Numbered from the stretch's first letter, positions 10,790 to 20,622 are shown. The stretch: 48,580 nucleotides of DNA from Chloroflexota bacterium (GCA_026710655.1 JAPOQN010000056.1:1-48580), one strand, 5' to 3'. The notes: a model not told the origin generated them from the sequence alone. Numbers and translations are program-made.

Positions 10790-13564
10790 CTAGCGATCCT
10801 CAACATCCAGCGTACCCTGTGTCTCGGGGACCGTGCGCCGCTCGCTGGCGAGCCGCGCGATCTCCGGCCACGACTGCACGAGCGCGTTGTAGGAGAGGGC
10901 GTCCTGCGCGCGGCGCTTGCGCTCGCTCACAACATAGAGGCGGTAGGCCAGTTCACGCGCGGTCTCGGCCTTGCCCGCCAGCTTCGCGACGAGCACCGCC
11001 GCAGCGGGCTCGCCACCCGACTCGAGCGCGCGGATCAGGTGCTGAGTTGTTTCCCAGGCTGTGAGACGCGAGTCCGTCGCCGGATCCCACCCATCCGCCA
11101 ACTCGGACGGCTTGAGGACGCGGACCTTGCCACGGCTCGACTCGACTACGCCGGCGCGGACGAGGCCATCGACGCTCGTGTTCTTCGCCTTCGAGAGCTG
11201 CTCGGCCACGCCGTATTCGCCCTCAGCGTAGCCGTGCTGCTCGAACCAGGTGAGCGCCCAGCGGCTGTCGGCGTCGAAGTCGCCTTCCTGCTCGGCCAGT
11301 GCCTCGTCGAGCGTGGCGTTGATGAGTCCCAGTGCATCCCGCACTGACATCCTGCTGCCGTCAGCGTTGAGCACTTCGTGGTAACGCGTGAACACCGCCA
11401 TGCCGGGACCGATGGACGCCTGCGCGAGGTCGACCGGCGCGATGTTGCTCTTCTGCAACTCGGCCAGTGCTGCGGGGAATTCGGAGCGGAGTGCCTCCGC
11501 GAAGTCTCGCCTCGTCGCTGTGGGCGCCCCGTCCAAGCGCGGGCGGCAGACGATGACGACCGATGAGGCAAGAGAGTTGGTGTCCTGCGCGTTCGGCCGC
11601 GACCCGGTTTCCGTTCGCACAGGCCAAGTGGCGACAACCCGGAATCCGGCCTCCACGAGTGCCGACAGCATGGTCTCCCAGCCAGTCGAAGCGTGCCTGC
11701 CTTGGTCCATCTCCTGCTGCCTGTAGGCATAGAAGATCGACGATGGGAACTCGTCGCTGCAGCGCTCACGCATCAGCGTGAGCGCGTCGTTCAAGAGTCT
11801 CTCGAAGCGGTCCCTCGGGCCTTCGAACCGCGGCGCGGCGATCATCTCCTCCTGCATGGGAGCCGAGATGCCCGTGAATAGATCAGGCCAGACTTCGCGC
11901 AGAGCGGGCCGCAGCCACGCGTAGAAGAAGTCAGAGAGCTCAGCGTAGCTGTAGTTGTCGTAGTACGGGGGGTCGGTCACGATGACAGGCCCCTCCTTGG
12001 AGTGGATGGTCGTGGCGGCACTCGCCTGATGCGCTTTTCCCGCATGCACATCTATGGGAGTCGCCGCAACCGCAGCGGCGACGCTTCTAGTCTGGTTGTC
12101 CCACACACCGTCGGATGGCAGCAGGGGATTCGTCTCTGCGAAGTCCCACACCATCGGGATGGCGGGCCTCGCGAAGACCGACATCGCTTGCGTGGTCGGC
12201 GCGTTTTTCCATCTGCAGAAGCTCGACGAGAAGTTCGCCGTTCTGCTGATCGCGAGCGCGAGATAGGTTACGACTGCGTCTGCATAGTCTGCCGCGGCCC
12301 CGTGCTCCTCGATGAGGCCCCTCGCGTCCACCAGCAAATCGCTGAGGCTTGTCAAGGCAAGGAGTTGCCGGGACGTGAACATCTGGTGCCAGTGCGTGAT
12401 GCCATAACGCCAAGAATGAACGTTGGGGGCGGCTTCGAGTATGCGCTGTTCGGGACGCCAACTCGGTTCCACATCAAGCGCCGTTCGCTCGTGTTCACTA
12501 TCAGGCGACACGAACACGCGCCTGTTGTTCCCTTCAACAACCATCGCGACGAGTTGCTGGCTCATCTTCCCTGCCTGAGCCTGCTCTCGAAGATACGCCC
12601 GGGGCGCAACACCACTGCACGCGGGACAGGTCGCGGCCGTCCGGCCTATGGACCCTCGGGCCGGCACACCGTCATCGTGACTTTGCACCTCGAATGAAAT
12701 GCTGACACTCTCATCGCGGTTGATGACCGGCCTGATCCAGTGTTGATCGCCCTTCTTCCCGGAGAGGCGAAACGTGCTCAGCAGCGGCATCCTGGCGCGG
12801 CAGGCCGGATTCGGGCACGGAAGCGTGCGTGCCCAGATCCACGCATGCACATCGCCTTCGCCGCCGCCGGGCAGTGCCGCTCGCGGATAGGCGCGACCAA
12901 TACGGGTCCATGCCTGCTCGCGCATCCATCGTCCATACCAGCGGATGTCGTCCGCGAGGCCGGATGCGCCGCGCCACGACGCAGTACCCGTCGCAGCGGC
13001 GGGGTTGACTGGCGGGTGCCCTTGGAATGTAGCCGGCAACTCGATCAGAGCCTTGGTGATGAGCACCGCGATCGGGTTCAGGTCTGAACCGATTGCGTGC
13101 AATCCGAGCCGCTGTGCTTCCACGGGGATCGAGCCGCGCCCTGCGAACGGATCGTAGACGGCCTGAGTTCCGAGATAAGCCAATACCTCGTCCGGGGTCT
13201 CAGGCGCACTCTCGCCGCGACCCCGCGCCACCGATCGCGCGATCTCTCGACGGCATCGGACAAGCAGGCTGCTGTTATCGTCGGTGTTCTTCCATCTCAC
13301 CAGTTGCTTGACGAGGTCGTGCAGACGTTCGCGCTCTGCGTCCCGCTCTTCTTCGGATGGGAACTCATCCAGCAACGAGCCCGGATCGTCCACCATGCTG
13401 GCGAACACGATCGCTCGGCAAGCGGCCAGCGGTCGGCGTGCCCACCATTGATGCAGCGTTGCGGCATGGCCGAGAGGGAGCCGCCCTCCCATCTCTCGCT
13501 TCGACGCCTCATTGACAGCGTCGAGCGGCAGCGCCACCTCGATCAGCTTCTTCCGGAGCGTCAT
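10790..13564 (-). CDS. DUF1156-type adenine-specific DNA methyltransferase (PglXI-like)
   Basis: A 924-aa DNA methyltransferase of the COG1743/DUF1156 family, the kind designated PglXI in type 3 BREX. The N-terminus (LIEVALPLDAVNEAS followed by LHQWWARRPLAACRA) is the DUF1156 hallmark. Motif I is FAGRGSIP (about 140-147) followed by GSDLNPIAV. A zinc-ribbon-like insertion contains CPNPACRARMP and CPACSG. Motif IV is DPPYYDNYSY. The C-terminal part (FDADSRWALTWFEQHGYAEGEYG) has the winged-helix-like region seen in these enzymes. Its ATG overlaps the stop of the preceding gene, so the two are probably translationally coupled. Expected function: N6-adenine marking of host DNA to separate self from phage. 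Confidence 0.85.
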   Translation of the reverse strand: MTLRKKLIEVALPLDAVNEASKREMGGRLPLGHAATLHQWWARRPLAACRAIVFASMVDDPGSLLDEFPSEEERDAERERLHDLVKQLVRWKNTDDNSSLLVRCRREIARSVARGRGESAPETPDEVLAYLGTQAVYDPFAGRGSIPVEAQRLGLHAIGSDLNPIAVLITKALIELPATFQGHPPVNPAAATGTASWRGASGLADDIRWYGRWMREQAWTRIGRAYPRAALPGGGEGDVHAWIWARTLPCPNPACRARMPLLSTFRLSGKKGDQHWIRPVINRDESVSISFEVQSHDDGVPARGSIGRTAATCPACSGVAPRAYLREQAQAGKMSQQLVAMVVEGNNRRVFVSPDSEHERTALDVEPSWRPEQRILEAAPNVHSWRYGITHWHQMFTSRQLLALTSLSDLLVDARGLIEEHGAAADYADAVVTYLALAISRTANFSSSFCRWKNAPTTQAMSVFARPAIPMVWDFAETNPLLPSDGVWDNQTRSVAAAVAATPIDVHAGKAHQASAATTIHSKEGPVIVTDPPYYDNYSYAELSDFFYAWLRPALREVWPDLFTGISAPMQEEMIAAPRFEGPRDRFERLLNDALTLMRERCSDEFPSSIFYAYRQQEMDQGRHASTGWETMLSALVEAGFRVVATWPVRTETGSRPNAQDTNSLASSVVIVCRPRLDGAPTATRRDFAEALRSEFPAALAELQKSNIAPVDLAQASIGPGMAVFTRYHEVLNADGSRMSVRDALGLINATLDEALAEQEGDFDADSRWALTWFEQHGYAEGEYGVAEQLSKAKNTSVDGLVRAGVVESSRGKVRVLKPSELADGWDPATDSRLTAWETTQHLIRALESGGEPAAAVLVAKLAGKAETARELAYRLYVVSERKRRAQDALSYNALVQSWPEIARLASERRTVPETQGTLDVEDR

Positions 13565-14475
13565 GCCGCGCTCCGCGTAGTCAAGACTAGGTGGATGAGA
13601 CTGAAGAGCCGATAGAACAGGTAGTCAGCGTGCTCAGGTCGTGCCAACCCTTCCTGGGTTGTCTCAGAGTGACGTATGCGCAAGCTGTTCCCAATCCCCG
13701 TGAGTTCTGTGGCTTCGCGCTCCAACGCGTCCCTGAAGCGAGGGGACTGGGATCCAGCAGCGGCGTCAAGCATCAGTGCGACGCGCGACTTCTTGTCGCC
13801 GCCGCCATCGAGGGTCTTCAGTCGCTCCCATGCATCCCAGAGCGCTTCCAGCGCCTCTTGACGAGCATCCTGACGCGCCTCCAAGAATCTGCGCTGCGCT
13901 GCAGCCAGCAGACGATCGAGCTCGCCGTCACCCGTAGCGAAGTCTGTCTGCCCTAGCGACCCGCGGAATGCGCTGGGGACTGTTCTTCTAATCGAGCCGT
14001 CTGCCAACAGCTCGAATGCCAGCCCGTTTCGCTGGAGAATCCTCTGCATGGCCTCCGTGAATTCGGTCTTCCCGGCTTCGGCATTGAAGGCTAGATGGTC
14101 ATGTCTGAAGAAGCTGTGGGACTCCATGGGTTCGGGTCGAGCAATGTGTGTCCAACAGAATTGAATGAGGTCGAGAATGTCATACGACGAGGGGAGTTCT
14201 CCGCCGGAAGGGTGCATGGAGCCCAGGATTGAGAAGCCTGAAGGGTCGTGAGCCAGCCCCGGAATCTCCGCGAGCATGGCAGCCTGGAACGTCCCGTAGT
14301 CTGTACCGACCACGTAGTGCCCGTCTGGGCACATGTCCGGGTAATTCAATCCGAACGCGCCGAGCGACGCACATCGACGGATTTCAGCAAGAATCCCTCC
14401 CCACGCTACGTCGCTAATCTCGTCCCTGTCCTGTGGCGTTGGACCCCTCTCATCGTCGCTGAAGTACTTTGTCAT
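13561..14475 (-). CDS. Abortive-infection/HEPN-like protein of the defence operon
   Basis: A 304-aa protein that I do not assign to a named family. The C-terminal third (ALEREATELTGIGNSLRIRHSE ... DYLFYRLFSLIHLVL) resembles the HEPN-like ends of AbiJ/TIGR02391-type proteins, where a conserved R/H motif sits near an IRH or TGHG segment. The N-terminus contains several aromatic/acidic segments without a recognised motif. I prefer the ATG at 14475, which has a GAGG ribosome binding site; a GTG at 14496 would add seven residues. It lies between the helicase (about 100 nt upstream with this start) and the DUF1156 methylase (overlapping ATGA), so it is probably a subunit or effector of the same system. 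HEPN assignment is tentative. Confidence 0.5.
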   Translation of the reverse strand: MTKYFSDDERGPTPQDRDEISDVAWGGILAEIRRCASLGAFGLNYPDMCPDGHYVVGTDYGTFQAAMLAEIPGLAHDPSGFSILGSMHPSGGELPSSYDILDLIQFCWTHIARPEPMESHSFFRHDHLAFNAEAGKTEFTEAMQRILQRNGLAFELLADGSIRRTVPSAFRGSLGQTDFATGDGELDRLLAAAQRRFLEARQDARQEALEALWDAWERLKTLDGGGDKKSRVALMLDAAAGSQSPRFRDALEREATELTGIGNSLRIRHSETTQEGLARPEHADYLFYRLFSLIHLVLTTRSAA

Positions 14476-14572
14476 CGTCGCCTCGTGCGATTCCACAGGA
14501 GCGCCGACTGGCGCAGTTTCTTGTGGTCTCGGGTCCGGCCCAGACCGCCATTGAAGGCCTGCGGGTAGCGCC

Positions 14573-17500
14573 TCACGACGGCGTCTCCGAACGGGCGATC
14601 AACTCCGCGAGGTCGTAGTTCACGCTCGTCACTCCGAAGTCCGGCTCGCGGCGGAACGGTTGGCGGAGGTAACGCACACGCTCCCCACCGTCCTCAAGGA
14701 ACTCGACAAGGGCGAGGATGAAGCACTCCGGCTTGTTGAGCGAGTACAGAATCTCGTTCTTGGTCACGGTCACGGTGTCCGCACCCTCCGCGCGCCCTTT
14801 CACCTCAATGAAGCGCAACCCACGCGTCGCACCCGGATCGCGGCTCTCAATATCGTAGCCGAGCCGCTCGAACTCGCGGTCGACCGGCTCGAAGCCGAGT
14901 CCGCGCTCCACCTCCATGACCGCTGCGCGCGCCCGTGCGGCAGCGGCCTGCCGGTCCGGCGAGGACGCAGCCGATGGTGCCGGCCATCCGGTCATCGCCG
15001 CGATCAGGCCGGCGGGCACCACCATCAGCCCGCCCAGCACAACCGGCGGCAGTGCCGAGATCTGCGCCTCGCGGTCCAGTTCCGCAAGGCGGCGCTCCAG
15101 CCGCCCGCGCAGGTCGTCAGCGCGGCGCCAGGCCTCCTGCGCGTTCAGGCGGGCGTTGGGCTTGCCCGCCGCCTCCTGCTCGGCCAGCCGCGCGGCGCGG
15201 TGGTCCCAGTACACGATCTCCTTCGTCAGCCGGTCCTTCACCGCCACACGAGTCTTCTCGACCCAGCCGCTGCGGCGCTCGCGGACCTCGGCGACATGCC
15301 CAGGCACGACGTTGGCGATCGCGTGTTGCATCGCGCGCTGCTCCAGCTCGCGCGTGATCCATTCGCACTCCGGGCGTGCGAGGAAGGCGTCGACATCGGG
15401 CTCGTCCTCGTGCAGCGGCCGGTAGTCGAGGTAGGGCGCGTATTGCATGTGGCGCGCCTCGCCCTCGGAGTCCAGCTCGACGTAGAGCATCTGCTTCGAG
15501 ACCGTGCGGCGCTCGCCTGAAGGCAGCAGGCTCGCGTCCTGGACGGCGTGCTCGGCGTAGAAGAGGACGCGCGGCTCCACGCCCGGGTCGCGTTCGTCGA
15601 CGAGGACGGTGCCGCGCCGCAGCAAGTCGCGGTTCCGCTCCAGCGTGAGGTCGAGCGTCGCGTCGAGCAGCGGGTGGCCCGGACAGATGAAGGCGGCGAG
15701 CGGCTGGCCCTGAGGCGCGATCAGCTCTTTCTCGAAGGCGACGCGCTCGTACCGTTCGAGCACCGGCTCGACGCCGCCGATCACGCGGTCGCGATGACGG
15801 ACGGGCGCGGGAACGTGCGTGATCTCGTAGCGCCGCGACTCTCGCTGCCGGAGCGTCCCGCCCAACCGCTTGAACGCCTCCGTGAAGAACTCCTCAATGT
15901 AGTGCGGCTGGAGCCGCCGGGCCTGCGCCCGTTCCATCTCCTCGCGCACGCTCGCCACCTGGCCCGCATCCATCATCTCGGTGGCGAGCGCCCGCTCCTC
16001 CATCAGCTCTTCAAGGTGGCTACGATCCACGGCCTCCTCAACGGCCTGGGTGAGTCGGGCGCGGACCTCGGCCTGTTCGCCGTAGCGAATGGCTTGGATG
16101 AGCAGCTCGCGCAGCGGCCGTCCTTCGAACTGGAGCTTGCCGAGCACGTCAAACACCTGCCCGCCGAGTGCCCTGCGAGCCTCCTCGATCTTCTCAAGAA
16201 GCGTTCGGTAGACATCGCCCTCGCGGGTCTCCTCGGCGACGAGGTTCCAGAGGTGGCAGACTTCCGTCTGCCCGATGCGGTGGATGCGCCCGAAGCGCTG
16301 CTCGAGGCGGTTCGGGTTCCAGGGCAAGTCGTAGTTCACCATCAGGTGCGCACGCTGGAGGTTGATGCCCTCGCTGGCGGCGTCGGTCGCCAGCAGCACC
16401 TGGACCGACGCGTCGTGCAGGAAGCGCTCCTGCGCCTTGCGCCGGTCCTCGCGCCCCATCCCGCCGTGGATGACTGCTACCGCCTCGCTGCGCCCGAGGA
16501 GCTTGTTGGCGATGTTGTCGTACAGGTAGTTCAGGGTGTCACGGTGCTCTGTGAAGATCACGATCTTCTGGTTCGGCGACGACCTCGGGGCGGGCGGCGT
16601 GCCGGAGTCGTACAGCGCTGATTCCTCCGCGCGTCGCTCGACGCCGGCAGGAGTAAGCACGTCGTCGCGGAGCACCCTGGACAGCTCGCTCCACTTTGTG
16701 TCGCCGGTGCGCCGGACCTCTGCGGCCAGTGCTTCGAGGTTCTTCAGGATCGCGATCTCCGCCTTAAGCTCCTCGACCGTCTCGGCGGCAGTCGCGTGAT
16801 CGAGCACCTCCTCGCCGATCGCCTCGGCCTCGTCCTCCGGGGCCTCGTCGAGGTCTTCGATGTCGTCCTCGTCGAGCAGTCGGAAGCCAGCGTCAAGCGG
16901 AGCGGCCCCGCGCTGCATCAACTCGACCTCGCGCCGCCTGCGCTCCAGCCGCTCGCGGCGGCGGCGCAGTGACTGGTAGATCGCCTCGGGCGAGGAGGCT
17001 AGGCGGCGCTGCAGGATGGTGAGCGCGAATCCGACGGTCCCGGCGCGCTTGTCGTTCTGGAGGGCCTCGGCGCGGTTGAACTCCTCACGCACGTAGGCGG
17101 TCACGGCGCGGTAGAGGCGCGCCTCGGCGTCGGAGAGCCTGTAGGGGACGGTGTAGGCGATCCGCTCCGGGAAGAGCGGGCGTCCGTCGAACTTGAGCAG
17201 CTTCTCCTTGACCATGCGCCGCATCAGGTCCGTCACATCGACCTGGTGGACGCCGTCGCGAAAGCGCCCCTCGAAGCGGTCGCCATCGAGCAGCGCGAGG
17301 AAGAGTTGGAAGTCCTCCTCTTTGCCGTTGTGCGGCGTGGCGGTCATCAGCAGGAAGTGGCGGGTGAGCCCTGAGAGCAGTTGCCCGAGGCGGTGACGCT
17401 TCGTGTAGCGCACCTCGCCGCCGAAGAACGAGGCGGAGAGCTTGTGCGCCTCGTCGCACACGACGAGGTCCCAGCGGCATTCCGGCGCGCTGAGCTTCTC

Positions 17501-18148
17501 CTGCAGATCCTCATCGCGCGCCAGCTTGTCGAGCCGAGCGATCGCGAGGTCGTTCTCGGCGAACCAGTTGCCGGTACGGGCCGCCTCCATCTTGTCGTTC
17601 GTGGCGATCTCGAAGGGAAGGTGGAACTTCCTCGAAAGCTCGTCCTGCCACTGCTCGACGAGGCTTCCCGGGCTGACGATTAGGCAGCGCTTCAGGTCGC
17701 CGCGCGCGATGAGCTCCTTGATGAGTAGCCCGGCCATGATGGTCTTCCCGGCGCCGGGGTCGTCAGCGAGCAGGAAGCGAAGCGGCTGCCGGGGCAACAT
17801 CGCCTCGTAAACCGCCGTGATCTGATGCGGCAGCGGCTCGACCAGCGACGTGTGCACGGCGAGCACCGGGTCGAACAGGTGCGCCAGCCCGATGCGCTGC
17901 GCCTCGGACACCAAGCGGAAGAGCGCCCCGTCGCCGTCGAAACTCCACGGCCGGCCGACCTCGACCACCTCGATGCGCGGCTCGTCGTGGCGATAGAGCA
18001 ACTCGCTGGCGACCCGCCCTCTGGCGTCCTTGTAGGTGAGTTCGACCGCGTCGGAGCCGTACCACTCGACGTTCACCACCGTGGCAAGGCCGTCAGGCGT
18101 GATGCCGCGGACGCTGGCCGATTGCCGGAGTTCCTCAAGCACCGCCAA
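14573..18148 (-). CDS. SNF2-family helicase with DUF3883-like C-terminus, first gene of the defence operon
   Basis: A 1191-aa superfamily 2 helicase/translocase, similar to the SNF2-type helicases of BREX (BrxHII) and DISARM (DrmD) loci. Walker A is DDPGAGKT (about 129-136), the Walker B box is DEAH (232-235), and motif III is LLMTATPHNG. The second RecA domain has IVIFTEHRDTLNYL and motif VI QRFGRIHRIGQ. The C-terminal region (about 1095-1185, GFEPVDREFERLGYDIESRD...FIEVKGRAEG) matches DUF3883, which has a nuclease-like E-x-K arrangement. The start is TTG at 18148, preceded by GGGGAG. It heads the minus-strand operon of eight genes. Likely role: translocating along foreign DNA to license cleavage or block replication. 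Confidence 0.85.
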   Translation of the reverse strand: MAVLEELRQSASVRGITPDGLATVVNVEWYGSDAVELTYKDARGRVASELLYRHDEPRIEVVEVGRPWSFDGDGALFRLVSEAQRIGLAHLFDPVLAVHTSLVEPLPHQITAVYEAMLPRQPLRFLLADDPGAGKTIMAGLLIKELIARGDLKRCLIVSPGSLVEQWQDELSRKFHLPFEIATNDKMEAARTGNWFAENDLAIARLDKLARDEDLQEKLSAPECRWDLVVCDEAHKLSASFFGGEVRYTKRHRLGQLLSGLTRHFLLMTATPHNGKEEDFQLFLALLDGDRFEGRFRDGVHQVDVTDLMRRMVKEKLLKFDGRPLFPERIAYTVPYRLSDAEARLYRAVTAYVREEFNRAEALQNDKRAGTVGFALTILQRRLASSPEAIYQSLRRRRERLERRRREVELMQRGAAPLDAGFRLLDEDDIEDLDEAPEDEAEAIGEEVLDHATAAETVEELKAEIAILKNLEALAAEVRRTGDTKWSELSRVLRDDVLTPAGVERRAEESALYDSGTPPAPRSSPNQKIVIFTEHRDTLNYLYDNIANKLLGRSEAVAVIHGGMGREDRRKAQERFLHDASVQVLLATDAASEGINLQRAHLMVNYDLPWNPNRLEQRFGRIHRIGQTEVCHLWNLVAEETREGDVYRTLLEKIEEARRALGGQVFDVLGKLQFEGRPLRELLIQAIRYGEQAEVRARLTQAVEEAVDRSHLEELMEERALATEMMDAGQVASVREEMERAQARRLQPHYIEEFFTEAFKRLGGTLRQRESRRYEITHVPAPVRHRDRVIGGVEPVLERYERVAFEKELIAPQGQPLAAFICPGHPLLDATLDLTLERNRDLLRRGTVLVDERDPGVEPRVLFYAEHAVQDASLLPSGERRTVSKQMLYVELDSEGEARHMQYAPYLDYRPLHEDEPDVDAFLARPECEWITRELEQRAMQHAIANVVPGHVAEVRERRSGWVEKTRVAVKDRLTKEIVYWDHRAARLAEQEAAGKPNARLNAQEAWRRADDLRGRLERRLAELDREAQISALPPVVLGGLMVVPAGLIAAMTGWPAPSAASSPDRQAAAARARAAVMEVERGLGFEPVDREFERLGYDIESRDPGATRGLRFIEVKGRAEGADTVTVTKNEILYSLNKPECFILALVEFLEDGGERVRYLRQPFRREPDFGVTSVNYDLAELIARSETPS

Positions 18149-18489
18149 GGCAAACTCCCCTGCGTATTAGGTCCTGCGCGATCACCTGCCAACCGCGAGG
18201 TGTCTCTGGCTCAGCTTGCACGCGTCACGATACGTGGATTCGCTGGTGACGGCATCGTCCCGGAGTTGCTGGCCACCTCGATCCCTCCGCGCATGTCGGC
18301 GACGCTGATGGCGCACGCAGGTAGAATCGGACGGGAACGACAGCGGACTATGGGAAGTCCCTCGAGTGCTCGGCGATGCGTGCTACAACGGCATCGCCAG
18401 TTCGAAGGTGGTACTGCCTACCGTCAAGTTAGGCCCACCAGACTGGACAAAATCGAGAACCTTCATCCTCAGGTTCTACTTGGCACCGT

Positions 18490-18518
18490 AAGTGCCCGCC
18501 GGCTTTGGGCGGGCACTT
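18490..18518. terminator. Perfect 11-bp hairpin without a T-tract
   Basis: AAGTGCCCGCC at 18490-18500 pairs with GGCGGGCACTT at 18508-18518 around a 7-nt loop. No run of T follows on either strand, so it is either an inefficient terminator or a structured repeat. The stretch 18149-18565 upstream of the defence operon contains this hairpin and no gene that I can support. Confidence 0.4.
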
Positions 18519-18565
18519 GCCCTAGCAAACCTCACCGGTCCCCTTGTGGCTAGCTTCCCACTGCC

Positions 18566-18965
18566 TCACAAGCCCCCGTTGGCGTCGGAGTATCCTCGGA
18601 GTCTCCAGAGGTCACACTTCGCGGCCTGATAGGTGTTGTAGGCGGTAACCCTCGCTTTGAACCCCTGTTCGACGTCGTCCCACGTCACCTCCCACAGAGC
18701 GTAGCGCCGGTACAGTTCTGACTCCGCGACGATGCCCACCCAGTTGGCGCCATGAGGAGGAGAGCACGCCCGTCGTTGCCTCGACCACGGCGGGACCGGA
18801 GGTGGCGACGTGGCGGGAGTTGGCCTCCTCTCGGGCTGCCTCGAATGCCCTGGGAATAGCAGGTGCGCCCGCGTCAGCGCGCCGCTGATGCGCAGGACGG
18901 CGGCGGCGATGTCCGCCCGGAACGCCCTGCTCCGGGAGCGCCGGTAACGGTCGCTGGCCTTGGGA
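18566..18965 (-). pseudogene. Coding-like remnant downstream of the RES gene
   Basis: On the minus strand an open frame runs from just past the RES stop codon to a TGA at 18566-18568. Its end reads ANWVGIVAESELYRRYALWE and continues with VTWDDVEQGFKARVTAYNTY and CDLWRLRGYS, which looks like genuine protein. No good start codon or ribosome binding site is present, and the middle (PERRPTPATSPPPVPPW) is low complexity. I read it as the tail of a lost or decayed gene of unknown function. Confidence 0.35.
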
Positions 18966-19219
18966 TGGCCCTAGGCGTATCCACCGTTTTCGCCATCCTG
19001 CGACGACTCGGGGTTGGCAAACCAGGGATTGCCGAGCTCCTCGAAGTTGACCTCGACGCTTTCAACTCGATATGGAGCGCAGTTCAAGATCTCGGCGTCT
19101 TCCAGATTGAAGACAGCAATGTTGTAACCGGCTTGTCCTTCTTGACCGAATTGGCTGCGGTACACGATGGCGTCATAGCCTGCTTGCTGGAAGAGTTCTG
19201 CCAGGATGCGGGTAGGTAC

Positions 19220-19227
19220 ATAGTTTT
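19220..19227. repeat. 8-bp target site duplication, left copy
   Basis: ATAGTTTT directly precedes the left terminal repeat of the IS and is repeated exactly at 22119-22126. Eight base pairs is the usual duplication length for IS1595-family transposition. Confidence 0.9.
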
Positions 19228-19251
19228 GGGAATTACATACCTAAGTAGACG
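19228..19251 (+). repeat. Left terminal inverted repeat of the IS
   Basis: GGGAATTACATAC, one variable base, then TAAGTAGACG. It matches the reverse complement of 22095-22118 apart from the single variable base. Confidence 0.9.
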
Positions 19252-19365
19252 AGCCCCATTCCCCATCCTCTAGAGCCTAGATCGCGTCCCGCCCCAGTGT
19301 CATAGCAGGGATAGCTCCCCCGACCGCTTGACCCCGTCCTAGCCTTCCTCCACCATCGCCCCCGG

Positions 19366-19486
19366 CTCGACACAAGCCAAAGCCGCCGCAGGCGAATTGC
19401 ATAGGTCTCGGGACTTCGTGCCCCCTTGCGGTTCGCTTGGAACGGATGGCTTGTGTCGAGCAACCCGGACCTGTCCGCAAGGGGGC
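19366..19486 (+). promoter_or_regulatory. Two crossing inverted repeats in the leader of the passenger gene (pseudoknot-capable)
   Basis: Arm A CTCGACACAAGCCA (19366-19379) pairs with A' TGGCTTGTGTCGAG (19447-19460), 14 bp perfect. Arm B GCCCCCTTGCGG (19420-19431) pairs with B' CCGCAAGGGGGC (19475-19486), 12 bp perfect. The order A-B-A'-B' makes the helices cross, the topology of a pseudoknot. B' includes the probable Shine-Dalgarno sequence (AAGGGGG) of the GTG start at 19493, so pairing of B could hide the ribosome binding site. Function as an RNA switch is inference; binding sites for a DNA-binding protein are the alternative. Confidence 0.6.
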
Positions 19487-19492
19487 TCTCTA

Positions 19493-20392
19493 GTGAAACA
19501 TGCCGTCCCGGTTGCGTTAGCGGTCATTGCTATTGGACTGGGGGTTCCTGCCCTTGCGGGCGGGGAGGGCGAACACTCATCCGACCAGGCGTTTATCGAC
19601 GAGATGGTACGGATCGGGATACTCCCCCCTTGGTTCACGTCTATCCGGCATGAATGGTTATCGCGCACCTCTCGACCTGAACTTGCCCCCACCCCATCCG
19701 TAGCCCAATCCCCCGAGATCTCGTTCGAGTTCTACAGGGGTAGTGGTGTAACGGGCGCGCATTTCACCTGTATCGAGATTACGTCCGACCTTGCGATTCC
19801 GCCGCTGCACATGGCCTATATGGTGCGGCTCGAAACAGGGACGCCCGCTGCCTTCAACCCTCCCGCGACTTGCCCCCGCTTTCTAAACATCGTGCGTCCC
19901 CACGAGGTGCGGAGCGTGCATGCCCAGGTCTTTTCGCGGGAGGATCGTATCCGGCGCGTTTACGAATGCGAGCGGGAGGAGAGCGACTTCTCGGACGGGT
20001 ATTTCCCCTGCCGTGTTGTAGCGGTTAGCGATCCACTTCCCGACCTCTATGGCGTAGCCAAAGAGGATGCTCTGTTCTACGCCTTCGTGCGGGAGCGCAA
20101 GACCAGGGCGTGGTACTACCGCGATCTGATGATTAGGTCTTCGGTAGACATTCCCGAAGATGGGCTCTATCTCCGGGGGGTTGTCGACCGGCCCGTCCAT
20201 AGCTACTCCGAATGGTGGCCGCTTAGCGTTCCGATCCTTGCCGGGGCCATCGAGAATCTAGGCGCATGGAGCCCAACCTCAGACGTAGGCATCGGGTGGA
20301 TGGTTACGGAAGAACGAAAGTTCCGGGGTATCTACTGTGCCGAAAACTATGAGAACGTAGTCGTCTGCGATTCATGGACGGTAAGTCCATGA
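19493..20392 (+). CDS. Secreted passenger protein of the IS1595-family element
   Basis: A 299-aa protein of unknown function. The GTG start at 19493 follows a strong AAGGGGG ribosome binding site and yields an N-terminal signal peptide (VKHAVPVALAVIAIGLGVPALAGG), so export is expected. The mature part has scattered cysteines (HFTCIEI, TCPRFL, YECEREE, FPCRVVA, GIYCAEN, VVCDSW) and no transmembrane segment. No family is recognised. It lies wholly inside the IS, opposite in orientation to the transposase, and its stop overlaps the start of a small membrane protein gene (ATGA). A crossing inverted-repeat leader precedes it. It could be a cargo fitness factor of the element. Confidence 0.7.
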   Translation: MKHAVPVALAVIAIGLGVPALAGGEGEHSSDQAFIDEMVRIGILPPWFTSIRHEWLSRTSRPELAPTPSVAQSPEISFEFYRGSGVTGAHFTCIEITSDLAIPPLHMAYMVRLETGTPAAFNPPATCPRFLNIVRPHEVRSVHAQVFSREDRIRRVYECEREESDFSDGYFPCRVVAVSDPLPDLYGVAKEDALFYAFVRERKTRAWYYRDLMIRSSVDIPEDGLYLRGVVDRPVHSYSEWWPLSVPILAGAIENLGAWSPTSDVGIGWMVTEERKFRGIYCAENYENVVVCDSWTVSP

Positions 20393-20550
20393 GCGGCCCG
20401 AGTCGGGAGACTGAACCGGGCGACCTTGCGAAGGGTTGCGCCGACCTAGGCGTTGCCGGTTGCGGGCTCTACTTGCTCCTCATGATCGGGGGCGGGGCAC
20501 TTCTTGTGGGGATCGTTCTCGTAGGCGCTTGTTTTCAGGCGATCTTCTAG
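20389..20550 (+). CDS. 53-aa single-span membrane protein, coupled to the secreted passenger protein
   Basis: The ATG overlaps the stop codon of the preceding gene (ATGA). A short polar N-terminus with two cysteines (AKGCADLGVAGCG) leads into one hydrophobic helix (LYLLLMIGGGALLVGIVLVG) and ends shortly after (ACFQAIF). The arrangement suggests translational coupling and a partnership with the secreted product. No homologous family is recognised. Confidence 0.5.
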   Translation: MSGPSRETEPGDLAKGCADLGVAGCGLYLLLMIGGGALLVGIVLVGACFQAIF

Positions 20551-20622
20551 GCGCGCGGATCGCCGTGAAGATTCAACGGCGCAAGATCAATCCCCATGCG
20601 TGAGAGAATGAGGGCACGACGA

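Noticed and set aside
18490..18518. tRNA or attachment site in the gap upstream of the defence operon
   Set aside because: The only structure is a simple hairpin; no cloverleaf, CCA or integrase gene is present.
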